Shown here: in pieces, positions 27,190-36,550 of the stretch | Numbering within the stretch: the first letter of the stretch is position 1 | Layout of the letters: each line of letters opens with the position of its first letter | Source of the DNA: an uncultured beta proteobacterium | GTDB lineage: Bacteria; Pseudomonadota; Gammaproteobacteria; Burkholderiales; Burkholderiaceae_C | Length of the DNA stretch: 64,000 nt | Assembly (NCBI GenBank): GCA_903905735.1 | Contig: CAIVHU010000170.1 | Coordinates: 1 to 64,000 of the forward strand | Direction of reading: 5' to 3' | The notes under the pieces: model-generated | The model's database searches: none | What the model saw: the letters and a program-made list of their open reading frames with translations, nothing else | Told to the model about the DNA's origin: nothing | Program-made: the position numbers and the translations under genes

Positions 27190-28311
27190 ATGAAAAATCA
27201 ATTTGATATCTGCATCCGGGGCGGCGGCATTGTGGGTCATACGCTGGCTATGCTGTTGGCGCGTGAGCGCCTCAGCGTTGGGTTGGTCACCAACCCGCCC
27301 GCGCGGTCATCCGCCGCCGGGCCCGATGTACGTGCCTATGCGCTGAACGCCAAATCCAAAGCACTGCTGGAATCGGTGCGCTGCTGGCCCGATGCGCAGC
27401 ATGCCACAGCGGTGACGCAGATGCGGGTGCTGGGCGATGACGGCGGTGAGGTGAATTTTTGTGCCGAGGATCTGGACGTGGACGCCCTGACCTGGATTGT
27501 GGATGTGCCCCTGCTCGAAGCCCGGCTGGCCGAGGCGGTGCGATTTCAGCCGCAGATCGAGGTGATCGACAACCCCAAGCCCGCCAGCCTGACCGTGGTG
27601 TGCGAAGGCAAAGGCAGCCGCACGCGCGAGGAGCTGGGTGTGGAGTTTGCAGTGACCCGCTACCCGCAGCGCGCCATTGCCGCGCGCCTGACCACCGAAC
27701 AGGCCCATGGCCAGACCGCGCGTCAATGGTTTACCCAGGGCGAAATTCTGGCCTTTTTACCGCTGGACGGCGAGCAGGGCCACACCGTGGGCATCGTCTG
27801 GTCGGTCAAGGAAAGCCGTGTCGAGAGCCTGATGACCGCCAGCGAAGAAGAGTTTTGTGCCGAACTGGCGCAGGTGAGCGGGCATTGTCTGGGTGACCTG
27901 AAGCTGGCCAGTGCGCGCGCTGCCTGGCCGCTGCAAGCCGCGCAGGCCAGCCGCTGGATTGGCACCACGCCTGAGGGCCAGAGCTGGGCGCTGGCCGGTG
28001 ATGCCGCCCACGCGGTGCATCCGCTGGCCGGACAGGGGCTGAACCTGGGTCTGGGCGATGCCGCCGAACTGGCGCGCATTCTGCAAGGCAAAGCCTCATG
28101 GCGCGCGGTGAGCGACCCCAAGCTGCTGCGCCAGTACGAGCGCGCGCGCCGGGCCGAAGTCAGCGCCACGGCGCTGGCCATGGACAGTCTGCAGCAACTG
28201 TTCTCCAGGAGCAACCCGGCCTGGCAAGCCCTGCGCAACTGGGGCATGAACGGATTCGAGCGCAGCGGTCTGGCCAAGCAATGGGCCGCGCGTTACGCCA
28301 TGGGGCTTTGA
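27190..28311 (+). CDS. FAD-dependent monooxygenase of the UbiH/UbiF/Coq6 type
   Basis: A 373-residue flavin hydroxylase, most likely a ring hydroxylase in ubiquinone synthesis. The N-terminal dinucleotide fold is ICIRGGGIVGHTLAMLLARE; the second FAD motif GDAAHAVHPLAGQGLNLGLG lies near residue 275. The exact position hydroxylated cannot be assigned from sequence. The start at 27190 matches the family N-terminus. dsbC follows 18 bp downstream, probably in the same transcript. Confidence 0.9.
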   Translation: MKNQFDICIRGGGIVGHTLAMLLARERLSVGLVTNPPARSSAAGPDVRAYALNAKSKALLESVRCWPDAQHATAVTQMRVLGDDGGEVNFCAEDLDVDALTWIVDVPLLEARLAEAVRFQPQIEVIDNPKPASLTVVCEGKGSRTREELGVEFAVTRYPQRAIAARLTTEQAHGQTARQWFTQGEILAFLPLDGEQGHTVGIVWSVKESRVESLMTASEEEFCAELAQVSGHCLGDLKLASARAAWPLQAAQASRWIGTTPEGQSWALAGDAAHAVHPLAGQGLNLGLGDAAELARILQGKASWRAVSDPKLLRQYERARRAEVSATALAMDSLQQLFSRSNPAWQALRNWGMNGFERSGLAKQWAARYAMGL

Positions 28312-28329
28312 TTTTTTAACAGGATGACG

Positions 28330-29058
28330 ATGAAACCAACCACCACCTCCCTGCTCGCCTGTACTTTGCTGCTGGCTACCAGCACGTTCTCCAGCGCCTT
28401 CGCGCAGGACGCGGCCATCCGCAAAAACCTCACCGAACGCATTCCGCAACTCGGCAAAATCGACGAGGTCAGCAAGACACCGGTGCCCGGCCTTTACGAG
28501 ATCCGCATCAACGGCACCGACATCCTGTACACCGACGCGCAGGGCGACTATCTGATTCAGGGCAACCTGATCGACACCAAGCAACGCCGCAACCTGACCG
28601 AGGAGCGCGTGGACAAGCTCACCGCGATCCAGTTCGACACGCTGCCGGTCAAGGACTCGTTCCCCATTGTGCGCGGCAACGGCAAGCGCAAGATGGCGGT
28701 GTTTGAAGACCCCAACTGCGGCTATTGCAAGCGCTTTGAGGCCAACCTGCAAAAAGTGGATAACGTCACCGTATACCTGTACCTGTATCCGGTGCTGGGA
28801 CCAGACTCGGTGGAAAAATCCAAAGCCATCTGGTGTGCCAAGGACAAGGCCAAATCCTTTCAGGACTGGATGGTCAACAGCGTTGAGCCCAGCGGGGCCA
28901 AATGTGATACCAGCGCCGTGGATCGAAACCTGCAACTCGGCAAAAAGTACAAGGTGACCGGCACACCGACGCTGGTGTTTGCAGACGGCTCGCGGGTGCC
29001 AGGCGCCATTGGTGCCGACCAGGTGGAGCAGCGGCTGGCGCAAGCCTCCGGCAAATGA
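28330..29058 (+). CDS. dsbC: Thiol:disulfide interchange protein DsbC
   Basis: A 242-residue periplasmic disulfide isomerase. A signal peptide (SLLACTLLLATSTFSSAFA) is followed by a dimerisation domain and a thioredoxin domain with FEDPNCGYCKRFE (CGYC active site) near residue 135, and the cis-proline VTGTPTLVF. The ATG at 28330 is preferred because AGGA lies 5 bp upstream; an ATG at 28324 is the alternative. Its stop overlaps the M61 peptidase start. Confidence 0.94.
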   Translation: MKPTTTSLLACTLLLATSTFSSAFAQDAAIRKNLTERIPQLGKIDEVSKTPVPGLYEIRINGTDILYTDAQGDYLIQGNLIDTKQRRNLTEERVDKLTAIQFDTLPVKDSFPIVRGNGKRKMAVFEDPNCGYCKRFEANLQKVDNVTVYLYLYPVLGPDSVEKSKAIWCAKDKAKSFQDWMVNSVEPSGAKCDTSAVDRNLQLGKKYKVTGTPTLVFADGSRVPGAIGADQVEQRLAQASGK

Positions 29059-30884
29059 CGGCGACAGCCCGGCTTGCCAGCGCCCGTCCTGCCCTGCACT
29101 ACCAGGTGCAGGCGCAAAACCTGCACGCCCACCTGTACAGCGTCACACTGACCATCGCGCACCCGGCAGCCCAACAGCAGGTGAGCTTGCCGGTATGGAT
29201 TGCTGGCAGCTATCTGGTGCGCGAGTTCTCCAAACACCTGCAATGCCTGACCGCGCAACAGGGCCAAGCAGCTGTGGCCGTGACCCAACTCGACAAATGC
29301 ACCTGGCAGATGGACTGCCAAGTGGGCAAGCCGCTGGTGCTGCGCTATGAGGTGTATGCCTTTGACAACTCCGTGCGCACCGCCTGGCTGGACACGCAGC
29401 GCGGCTTTTTCAACGGCACCAGCCTGTGCCTGCGCGTGCATGGCCAGGAAGACCAGCCGCATCGCCTGGCATTGCCCAGCGTGGGGTTACCCAAGGACTG
29501 GCAAGTGGCCACCGCGCTGCGGCCCGACAAAGTCAACCCCAAAGGCTTCGGCAGTTATCTGGCCGCGGACTATGGCGAGCTGGTGGATTCGCCAGTGGAA
29601 ATGGGCAACTTCTGGAGCGGCAGCTTCACCGCCGCAGGCATTGAGCACCGTTTGGTGGTGGCTGGCGCACCCGCCAGCTTTGACGGTGCGCGCCTGCTGG
29701 CCGATACGCAAACCATTTGCGAGACAGAAATCGCCTTCTGGCACGGCCAACCACCCAAGGGCAAGGCGGCTCGCGCCAGACAACGCGCCCCGCATGACCG
29801 CTACGTGTTCATGCTCAATGCAGTGGACAACAGTTACGGCGGGCTGGAGCACCGCCACAGCACCGCGCTGATCTGCAAACGCGCCGACCTGCCGCGGCTC
29901 GGCCAGGACAAGAAGCTCGGCCCCACCGACGGCTACACCACCCTACTGGGCCTGATCAGCCACGAGTACTTCCACACCTGGAACGTCAAACGCCTTCGCC
30001 CGGCCGAGTTTTCACGCTACAACTATGAGAGCGAAAACTACACCGAACTGCTTTGGTTTTTTGAAGGCTTCACCAGTTATTACGACGACTTGCTGTTGCG
30101 CCGCGCGGGCCTGATCGACAACACCACCTACCTGGCGCTGCTCACCAAAACCATCCATGCCGTTCTGCAAACCCCCGGCCGCCACGTCCAAACCGTGGCG
30201 CAGGCCAGCTTTGACGCCTGGGTCAAGTACTACCGGCAAGACGAAAACACCGCCAATGCCACGATCAGCTACTACACCAAGGGCTCGCTGGTGGCGCTGT
30301 GCCTGGATTTGAGTCTGCGCCAGGGCGGCAAAACCAGTCTGGATGCGGTCATGCGCGCCTTGTGGCAGCGCTGCGCGGGCGGCCCGATGACCGAGGCAGA
30401 TTTGCTGACGGTGCTGCAAGAACTCTCAGGTGAATCGTTTGCCGAGCGGCTGGCAGCCTGGGTGCACAGCACAGCTGAGCTACCCCTGCAAACCCTGCTG
30501 ACGCAGCACGGCGTGAACTACGAGCACACACCGGCTGCTTTAGCGGATCAACTGGGCCTCAAAGTGACCGAGTCCGGCGGCATCCGCATCAAGGCCCTGC
30601 TGCGCGACAGTGCCGCTGAAAAAGCTGGTTTTGCGGCGGGTGACGAGTGGATCGGCCTGCAAGCCGATGCCAACCCACACCAGCCAGCCCTGGGTTGGCG
30701 GCTGACCAAACTCGACGATTTGCCGCTGTATCTGGGCCAAGCCAAAAGCATGCAAGCCCTGGTGGCGCGCGATCAACGTTTGCTCACGCTGCGCCTGAGC
30801 TTGCCGTCTGACGTGAAACAAATCAAACTCTCGGCCCGGGACAGCGCGCGTATCGGCACCTGGCTGGAACCCGAAAATACTTAA
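29055..30884 (+). CDS. M61-family peptidase with C-terminal PDZ domain
   Basis: A 609-residue metallopeptidase of the glycyl aminopeptidase (M61) family. The zinc site HEYFHTWNVKR is at residues 303-313, with the catalytic glutamate inside it and a third zinc ligand expected in FEGFTSYYDDLLL. A PDZ domain occupies roughly 500-590 (GIRIKALLRDSAAEKAGFAAG). No signal peptide is seen, so it is probably cytoplasmic. Its ATG overlaps the dsbC stop by 4 bp. Confidence 0.93.
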   Translation: MTATARLASARPALHYQVQAQNLHAHLYSVTLTIAHPAAQQQVSLPVWIAGSYLVREFSKHLQCLTAQQGQAAVAVTQLDKCTWQMDCQVGKPLVLRYEVYAFDNSVRTAWLDTQRGFFNGTSLCLRVHGQEDQPHRLALPSVGLPKDWQVATALRPDKVNPKGFGSYLAADYGELVDSPVEMGNFWSGSFTAAGIEHRLVVAGAPASFDGARLLADTQTICETEIAFWHGQPPKGKAARARQRAPHDRYVFMLNAVDNSYGGLEHRHSTALICKRADLPRLGQDKKLGPTDGYTTLLGLISHEYFHTWNVKRLRPAEFSRYNYESENYTELLWFFEGFTSYYDDLLLRRAGLIDNTTYLALLTKTIHAVLQTPGRHVQTVAQASFDAWVKYYRQDENTANATISYYTKGSLVALCLDLSLRQGGKTSLDAVMRALWQRCAGGPMTEADLLTVLQELSGESFAERLAAWVHSTAELPLQTLLTQHGVNYEHTPAALADQLGLKVTESGGIRIKALLRDSAAEKAGFAAGDEWIGLQADANPHQPALGWRLTKLDDLPLYLGQAKSMQALVARDQRLLTLRLSLPSDVKQIKLSARDSARIGTWLEPENT

Positions 30885-30887
30885 ATT

Positions 30888-30940
30888 TAATAGCTGCTCG
30901 CGCTTTACCCACAAGGGCTATAGGCCAATTTCTTATAAAA
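30888..30940 (+). repeat. Dispersed intergenic repeat between M61 peptidase and enoyl-CoA hydratase
   Basis: TAATAGCTGCTCGCGCTTTA, then CCCACAAGGGCTATAGGCC, then AATTTCTTATAA. It fills most of the 81-bp gap. Confidence 0.85.
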
Positions 30941-30965
30941 ACTTCAGCAACATCCAGGAGCCAAC

Positions 30966-31745
30966 ATGAGCTACGAACTGATCACCGTCCGCGTGGAAGC
31001 CGCCAAAGTTGGCATCATCACGCTTAACCGTCCCAAGCAGCTCAACGCGCTGAACGACCAGCTGATGACCGAACTGGGCGCTGCGCTGCAAGCCTTTGAT
31101 GCCAACGAGGCGATCGCCTGCATGATCCTCACCGGTAGCGAAAAAGCCTTTGCCGCTGGGGCCGACATTGGCGGCATGGCGAAATACAGCTTTGCCGATG
31201 TGTACAAGGGCGACTTCATCACCCGCAACTGGGAAGCCATCCGCACCATCCGCAAACCGGTGATCGCCGCCGTGAGTGGTTTCGCGCTGGGCGGAGGCTG
31301 CGAGCTGGCGATGATGTGCGACTTCATCATCGCCGCTGACAACGCCAAATTCGGCCAACCCGAGATCAAGCTGGGCATCATCCCCGGTGCTGGCGGCACG
31401 CAACGCCTGCCACGCGCGGTGGGCAAAGCCAAGGCCATGGACCTGGCTTTGACCGGCCGCATGATGGACGCCGACGAGGCCGAACGCGCCGGGCTGGTCA
31501 GCCGCGTGGTGCCGCTGGACAAACTGATGGAAGAAGCCCTGGGCGCCGCATTGATGATTGCCGACTACTCACAAATCGCCGTGATGGCCGCCAAGGAGTC
31601 GGTCAACCAGGCGTTTGAAGGCAGTCTGAACGACGGCATCCATTTTGAGCGCCGCCTGTTTCACGCGCTGTTTGCTACCGCCGACCAAAAAGAAGGCATG
31701 GACGCGTTTGTCAACAAACGCAAGGCCCAGTTCACCCACCAGTGA
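30966..31745 (+). CDS. Enoyl-CoA hydratase
   Basis: A 259-residue crotonase-fold enzyme, by similarity a short-chain enoyl-CoA hydratase. The oxyanion-hole segments are [14 protein letters not shown] and [16 protein letters not shown]; the two catalytic glutamates are expected in [10 protein letters not shown] and [16 protein letters not shown]. It sits alone downstream of the M61 gene, and no other fatty-acid genes are near. AGGAG lies 5 bp upstream of the start. Confidence 0.93.
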   Translation: MSYELITVRVEAAKVGIITLNRPKQLNALNDQLMTELGAALQAFDANEAIACMILTGSEKAFAAGADIGGMAKYSFADVYKGDFITRNWEAIRTIRKPVIAAVSGFALGGGCELAMMCDFIIAADNAKFGQPEIKLGIIPGAGGTQRLPRAVGKAKAMDLALTGRMMDADEAERAGLVSRVVPLDKLMEEALGAALMIADYSQIAVMAAKESVNQAFEGSLNDGIHFERRLFHALFATADQKEGMDAFVNKRKAQFTHQ

Positions 31746-31774
31746 GGTGGCTGATCCCGGCCATCGCGGGGGGC

Positions 31775-33142
31775 TTAGTGCTCTTTCAGGTTGCGCATCA
31801 TCTTGCCGGCGATGATTTCTGCAGCCTTGATCAGCGGGTAAGCGGCGGGTGATGCCGTCAGGCACGGTTGGGTGCCGATCTGCATCACCAGAAAGTCGTT
31901 GACCGTCATGCGGTTTTGAATCGCCAGGCCAATCACGTTGGTGAGTTCACCGGCTTCCAGCCCGCCAATCACCTCGCCGCCAATGATCACGCCCGAGTAT
32001 TTGGCAGAAATCAGTTTCACCAGTTGCTTGTGGGCGCCGGGCAAGTTGCCAGGGTGGCGGTCCATGCCCTCAAACAGGCCGACCAAGGTCGCAATGCCTT
32101 CTTCTGCGGCGCGCTGCTCGGTCAACCCGGCGGTGCCGTAACCGGTTTCTCCAATCGCGGTGGAGTAGATGGCGATGGTGCCGCTGAAGGTTTTGACCAC
32201 GTTCAGGTTGAACAGGTTCATGCCGGCAATGCGTGCCTCGGCGCAGGCGGTGGAGGCCAGCATGGTCCCAACCCGTTTGCGGGTGACAAAGTCGCGCTTC
32301 TGGGCGCAGTCGCCCACCGCAAACACATCGGCCTCGTGGGTGCGCATGAACTCATCCACCGCGATGAAGTTGTCTTCATCCACGTAAATGCCTGAGGCTG
32401 CGGCCAATGCCGTGTTGGGCCTATAACCCATGGACAAAATCACCGCATCCATCGGCAGCTGCTGGCCGTCGTCGAGCTCGATGGCCTCGACCTTGTCGGC
32501 ACCCAGCACCTTGCTGATGCCTTTGCCAGCCACCACATTCACGCCCCGGCTGACCAGCATGTCATGGATTTTGCTGGCCAGTTCCACATCAAACGCCATG
32601 TTCAGAATGGCGGGTAGTTTCTCGACCAGGGTCACGTTGTAACCGTGCTTGACCAGTTCGTCCGACATTTCCACGCCAATGAAACCCGCGCCAATCACGG
32701 CAATGTTTTTGGCATCACCCAGTTCGGCCTTCATGGCATCCAGATAGGTTTTGTCTTTGGGAATGGTGTACACCCGCTGCAGATCAGCACCGGCCAGCCA
32801 CTTGGGTTTGAGCGGCTGAGAGCCGGTGGCGATCACCAGCTTCTGGTACTGGATCTGCTCGCCGCTGGCAAAGTTGACCACTTTCTGAGCACTGTCGATG
32901 TGCGTGGCCTCGTCCACCACCGAAACAATGTTGTTGTTTTTCAAGGCCGCATCGACCGGCATGACATTCTTGTCACTGGATTCGAGAGTGCCAAAGACGT
33001 AGCGAATGTCGCAGGGCACCATCACCTTGCACTCGTTTTAGACCACGGTGACTTCCTTTTCAGGCCAGTGAATCCGCCCCGACATCGCTGTGACCATCCC
33101 CGCCGCGCTGCCGCCAAGAATCAAGACATCCGCACTTTTCAT
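31775..33142 (-). pseudogene. CoA-disulfide reductase/NADH-oxidase-like FAD enzyme, split by in-frame TAA
   Basis: Read from the ATG at 33140-33142 the frame gives MKSADVLILGGSAAGMVTAM (the FAD-binding GGSAAG fold), reaches EVTVV, then hits TAA at 33038-33040 (codon 35). It resumes at once in the same frame with NECKVMVPCDIRYVFGTL, containing the active cysteine (residue 44 counting the stop), and continues 411 codons through a second Rossmann fold (NIAVIGAGFIGVEMSDELVK) and a dimerisation domain. The full length of about 455 residues is normal for the family. A single CAA-to-TAA change would explain it. The 31775-33025 part alone lacks the first FAD motif and is unlikely to work. Confidence 0.85.
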
Positions 33143-33349
33143 GGCAACCTCTACAGATTTGTTAAATCGAATCTCTTGCTCGTACGTATGTTGGACTCAC
33201 GCGCCAGGTTCGAGCATCCCGACGACCGACTTTTATTAAAAAATCCTTACAAAGTTTACCACTCAGCGCCGCAAACACCCACGACATGGGTCAATCCATG
33301 GATGCGCGACGAAAATTGTGGCTTGCCGGGTTTGGACCGCGCAAGCCGC

Positions 33350-33355
33350 TATAAT
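33350..33355 (+). promoter_or_regulatory. -10 hexamer of the tRNA-Met promoter
   Basis: A perfect TATAAT ends 11 bp before the first base of the tRNA. A well-spaced -35 is not clear; TTGCCG at 33323 is the nearest candidate but 21 bp away. Confidence 0.6.
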
Positions 33356-33366
33356 TTCGCCTCGCT

Positions 33367-33443
33367 GGTGATATAGCTCAGCTGGTTAGAGCGCAGCATT
33401 CATAATGCTGATGTCGGTGGTTCAAATCCACCTATCACCACCA
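33367..33443 (+). tRNA. tRNA-Met (anticodon CAT, elongator type)
   Basis: A 77-nt cloverleaf. Acceptor GGTGATA pairs with TATCACC; D arm GCTCAGCTGGTTAGAGC; anticodon stem-loop GCAGCATTCATAATGCTG with CAT; T arm GGTGGTTCAAATCCACC; discriminator A and encoded CCA. A CAT anticodon could also be tRNA-Ile2 after lysidine modification, but the overall sequence looks like elongator Met. Its 3' end is the apparent insertion site of the island to the right. Confidence 0.92.
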
Positions 33444-33475
33444 GAATTCGGTATCAGACTGCCTCAAAACCTATC

Positions 33476-33510
33476 AAAGCCCGCCTCTTTCACTGGAGAG
33501 CGGGCTTTTT
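33476..33510 (+). terminator. Rho-independent terminator after tRNA-Met
   Basis: AAAGCCCGCCTCTTTCACTG, then GAGAGCGGGCTTTTT: GC-rich stem with a T-run, 33 bp after the tRNA. Confidence 0.85.
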
Positions 33511-33555
33511 GTTGTCTCAAATTGGCTCACTGGTTATCATGGCATACCGCCACTC

Positions 33556-33590
33556 TGGCGGTATCTCTGGCGGTACTTTCAAAAAAATAC
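33556..33590 (+). repeat. Left-end arm-type repeats of the island
   Basis: TGGCGGTATCTCTGGCGGTA, then CTTTCAAAAA: two direct TGGCGGTA units 12 bp apart, closely matched at the right end (53086-53115, same orientation). Inverted half-copies (TACCGCC) lie on both sides (33546 and 33609), just upstream of the integrase start. These look like integrase/excisionase arm-binding sites. Confidence 0.7.
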
Positions 33591-33628
33591 TAAATTTGGC
33601 TAAAAAATACCGCCAAAAAGGGGCAAAA

Positions 33629-34867
33629 ATGCCACTGAATGACACATTCATAAAAAATAGCACAAAGCACAGTGGCAAGCCCACTGGTGACAAGCACACG
33701 GACGGTGCTGGGATGTACTTATTGGTCACAGCTTCTGGCAAGTACTGGCGAATGAATTACCGCTTTGCTGACAAGCGTAAGACACTGGCGCTGGGCACCT
33801 ATCCTGAAGTATCGCTGGCGAAGGCCAGAGCCAAGCGTGAAAAGGCTAGAGAGTTGCTTGCGGAAGGCATAGACCCTAGCGCAGCCAAACGCATCGAAAA
33901 GGCGGCGAATCTCGCCACCTCGGCAAACACGTTTAAGGCAATTGCTCTTGAATGGCATGGCACCAAAGTTAGCGGCTGGTCAACCACCCATGCAGAGACG
34001 ACCATGGAACGTATGGAGAAAAACATCTTCCCATGGCTTGGTACACGCCCCCTCACCGAAATTGAAGCACCCGAAATACTGATGACTCTACGTAGGATCG
34101 AAAGCCGTGGTGCCATTGACACCACTCACCGGGTTAAATCCATCGTCAGCACGGTCTTCAGATACGCGATTGCGACTGGTCGGGCTGTGCGGAATCCAGC
34201 CGCAGATGTTGGTGTCGCACTAAAAACCACAGTTAAAGGTCACCATCCCGCAATAGTTGAGCCTAAACGCTTTGCACAAATGCTGCGGGACATTTACGCC
34301 TATTCAGGTAGCACTATCACCCGCGCCGCATTACAAATCCATGCACTCACCTTCCAACGGCCAAACGAAATTCGAGATGCTCAATGGTCTGAAATCGACC
34401 TTGTTGCAGGTACATGGATCATCCCGCCTGCTCGTATGAAAAACATTCTTGAGCGGAAAGCCAATGGCGAAGCACACACGGTACCGCTGTGCAAACAGGC
34501 CATTGCCGTTCTAGAGGATTTGCGCCCACTTACTGGGCATGGAAAAAAGGTGTTCCCCTCTGAACGCGGCGAAGGCAGATCGATCAGTGAAAACACTGCG
34601 CGTCAAGCACTGCGAAGTATGGGGTATACCGACCACGTACCTCATGGGTTTAGGGCTTCCGCTCGAACCTTACTGAGGGAAGCACTTCACTGGGATAAAG
34701 ATGTTATTGAACGGCAGCTATCTCATGGAAGTGACGAAGAATTGGGGGGGGCCTATGACCGTACTCAGTTTTTGAAAGAACGCACAAAAATGATGCAGAA
34801 CTGGGCTGATTACCTTGACAAGATTAGGGTTGGTGCAGAAGTAATTCCCATTCGCTCGGCCCGGTAA
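33629..34867 (+). CDS. int: P4-type tyrosine integrase
   Basis: A 412-residue tyrosine recombinase with an N-terminal arm-binding domain (DUF4102 type: GDKHTDGAGMYLLVTASGKY...KTLALGTYPEVSLAKAR), a core-binding domain (about 95-200) and a catalytic domain. Catalytic residues seen are R in LTFQRPNEIRD, the H-x-x-R box HGFRASARTLLREALHW, and the nucleophile in GGAYDRTQF. The ATG at 33629 is chosen for its GGGG ribosome site and family N-terminus. It lies directly beside tRNA-Met and would integrate and excise the island. Confidence 0.94.
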   Translation: MPLNDTFIKNSTKHSGKPTGDKHTDGAGMYLLVTASGKYWRMNYRFADKRKTLALGTYPEVSLAKARAKREKARELLAEGIDPSAAKRIEKAANLATSANTFKAIALEWHGTKVSGWSTTHAETTMERMEKNIFPWLGTRPLTEIEAPEILMTLRRIESRGAIDTTHRVKSIVSTVFRYAIATGRAVRNPAADVGVALKTTVKGHHPAIVEPKRFAQMLRDIYAYSGSTITRAALQIHALTFQRPNEIRDAQWSEIDLVAGTWIIPPARMKNILERKANGEAHTVPLCKQAIAVLEDLRPLTGHGKKVFPSERGEGRSISENTARQALRSMGYTDHVPHGFRASARTLLREALHWDKDVIERQLSHGSDEELGGAYDRTQFLKERTKMMQNWADYLDKIRVGAEVIPIRSAR

Positions 34868-35032
34868 GAACTCTGCGTCACATCACGCCAGCCATCGGTA
34901 ACACAATCTTTTGCCCCAAATTTTCGTCTGGCACATTTGAAATTACTGCTTGAACGCTACTTCTACCTGCAACTTTTCCGCCAACGATGTTGATAGTATT
35001 CCCGCTGCAACCCAAATAAAACAAACCAATAT

Positions 35033-35986
35033 ATGGCGAAAAGCAACCAAGCGGGCAAGTTGACAAAGCGTCCAAATAAGCAGTACTACGGCTTGGATGA
35101 GGCTGAAAAGCTGCTGGAAATGTCCACTGGCACATTGATCCATATGGGTGCGCGTCAAGACCTACCACTGTATGTCATGGCCCAAAATTGGGCGGTTAGA
35201 TACAGGTCAAGAACCATCGTCCATGGTGAGCAAATTGACCCCCCAAATGATGAAAGCTGGCCCCAAGGCCAACCAGCATTGACGGATCGTCTGATCACAC
35301 CCGTCAGACTCTACCAAGAAGCACTGGCCCGGTACGAATTCGACAACACCGCAACAACCCGTAATTTCTTTGTTGACAACAAATATCAGCCGTTCTTTCA
35401 ACCGGAGACTGGGAAACACGTCTATAGCTGGAATGGTGTATCTAACGATTCGAATCCATCACAGCAGACAGCAGTCTCTGAGGATGCTGCTGGGGCTGAT
35501 CACATCAAAGAGCAGTTGACTCCCGAAACAGAAATCAGTCGCCAGATTTATGAATTCGAGATACCCCTAAGTTCCTTACCTCCGGGCACAAGTGGAATCG
35601 CAATAGCGTCCTGCGCGATGGTGATCATGGCAAAAGACCTGCCCCAAATGCCCGTTGAAGCGGCACCAACACCCACCACGGCTGCAAGTGCAACAGAAAA
35701 AGAGGCACCAACCAGCAAAGCCCCCAATTTGTTTATCAGTTCGCTTATCCAACTACTTGTTGAAATAAGCAGGAGAGCAGCATCTGCGGAGCCTCCAAGA
35801 CCATTCAGCACCGAAGAAATGCCGGGTGTAAAGGCCGATCTGAGAGAGCTTGCCGACAAGTTCGACATGGAACTAAAACATCCAGAAAGCACGTTTCATA
35901 CCTACATAAAAGGGCTGATCAAGTTTAAGCCGGGCGCTCAGCCGACTGATTTCTACAAGCAACTGTTTCCGGAAAACTTCAAATAA
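35033..35986 (+). CDS. Unrecognised island protein with possible N-terminal DNA-binding helix pair
   Basis: A 317-residue protein of no recognised family. Residues 18-40 (YYGLDEAEKLLEMSTGTLIH) resemble the first helices of a MerR/excisionase-like reader. A central beta-rich part is followed by a low-complexity Ala/Pro/Thr linker (about 200-235) and a helical C-terminus (FISSLIQLLVEIS...FKPGAQPTDFYKQLFPENF). It has no signal peptide or membrane segment. It lies alone between the integrase and the AlpA-like gene; the region downstream has two inverted repeats. Confidence 0.75.
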   Translation: MAKSNQAGKLTKRPNKQYYGLDEAEKLLEMSTGTLIHMGARQDLPLYVMAQNWAVRYRSRTIVHGEQIDPPNDESWPQGQPALTDRLITPVRLYQEALARYEFDNTATTRNFFVDNKYQPFFQPETGKHVYSWNGVSNDSNPSQQTAVSEDAAGADHIKEQLTPETEISRQIYEFEIPLSSLPPGTSGIAIASCAMVIMAKDLPQMPVEAAPTPTTAASATEKEAPTSKAPNLFISSLIQLLVEISRRAASAEPPRPFSTEEMPGVKADLRELADKFDMELKHPESTFHTYIKGLIKFKPGAQPTDFYKQLFPENFK

Positions 35987-36014
35987 GCACCCTGATAACT
36001 GCTGAGTTTTCATC

Positions 36015-36039
36015 GTCGAGTCGCTAGAGGCTACTCGAC
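36015..36039. other. 7-bp stem hairpin GTCGAGT...ACTCGAC
   Basis: GTCGAGT and ACTCGAC are separated by 11 nt, 29 bp after the upstream gene. There is no T-run, so it is a weak transcript end or a protein site. Confidence 0.5.
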
Positions 36040-36076
36040 CACAGTAGTATTTTCCCCAGTTACTTCCCCACTTCTC

Positions 36077-36096
36077 CAATTCACAACGCTGAATTG
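36077..36096. promoter_or_regulatory. Operator-like inverted repeat CAATTCA-N6-TGAATTG
   Basis: A perfect 7-bp inverted repeat with a 6-bp spacer, 44 bp upstream of the AlpA-like gene. A natural place for autoregulation. Confidence 0.5.
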
Positions 36097-36140
36097 GTGG
36101 GTTTTAATCGCGTCATCCAAACGAATCAGGACGACGCGAC

Positions 36141-36461
36141 ATGTATCACAAAGAATCTAACGTCAAATCACAGCAGTTAAAGCTTACTGTGGTTGCAGAT
36201 ACGTGCGCGGTCAAATCCGCCGCACAAGCTGAGCTTAGCTACATATCAGGAACACTTCCGGCATTCGGATATGTCCGACTTACCCAACTGGTTCTTGACC
36301 CAAAGAAACCAGATCGACCACCAGTAGTACCAATCAGCCGCGCAACACTTTGGCGATGGGTCAAAGCAGGGAATTTTCCGAGTCCGATAAAACTATCCAA
36401 TAGGGTAACTGCTTGGCGCGTGGATGATATTAAAGCATGGCTTTTAGATCGCGGCACGTAA
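36141..36461 (+). CDS. AlpA-family regulator / excisionase-like protein
   Basis: A 106-residue protein whose C-terminal half is an AlpA/MerR-type winged helix: VPISRATLWRWVKAGNFPSP followed by IKLSNRVTAWRVDDIKAWL. AlpA proteins activate P4-type integrases or act as excisionases. The N-terminal 45 residues are longer than usual and unassigned. Confidence 0.85.
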   Translation: MYHKESNVKSQQLKLTVVADTCAVKSAAQAELSYISGTLPAFGYVRLTQLVLDPKKPDRPPVVPISRATLWRWVKAGNFPSPIKLSNRVTAWRVDDIKAWLLDRGT

Positions 36462-36488
36462 ACACACTTAACACACAAACAAACTCTA

Positions 36489-36516
36489 ACAAGCGGGATT
36501 AACTTTCGGTTCCCGT
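36489..36516 (+). promoter_or_regulatory. Leader hairpin 1 (ACAAGCGGGA...GGTTCCCG)
   Basis: GCGGGA can pair with TCCCGT over 12 nt; ends 34 bp before the start of the next gene. A closely matching element precedes the paralogue at 37177. Confidence 0.6.
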
Positions 36517-36550
36517 CGCTAAACAATGCCTTTTAGATAGGAAAAATATT

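Noticed and set aside
34878-35168. Leftward open frame of 96 codons
   Set aside because: It overlaps the start of the rightward gene at 35033 and the 165-bp gap before it; no domain, no ribosome site, odd composition.
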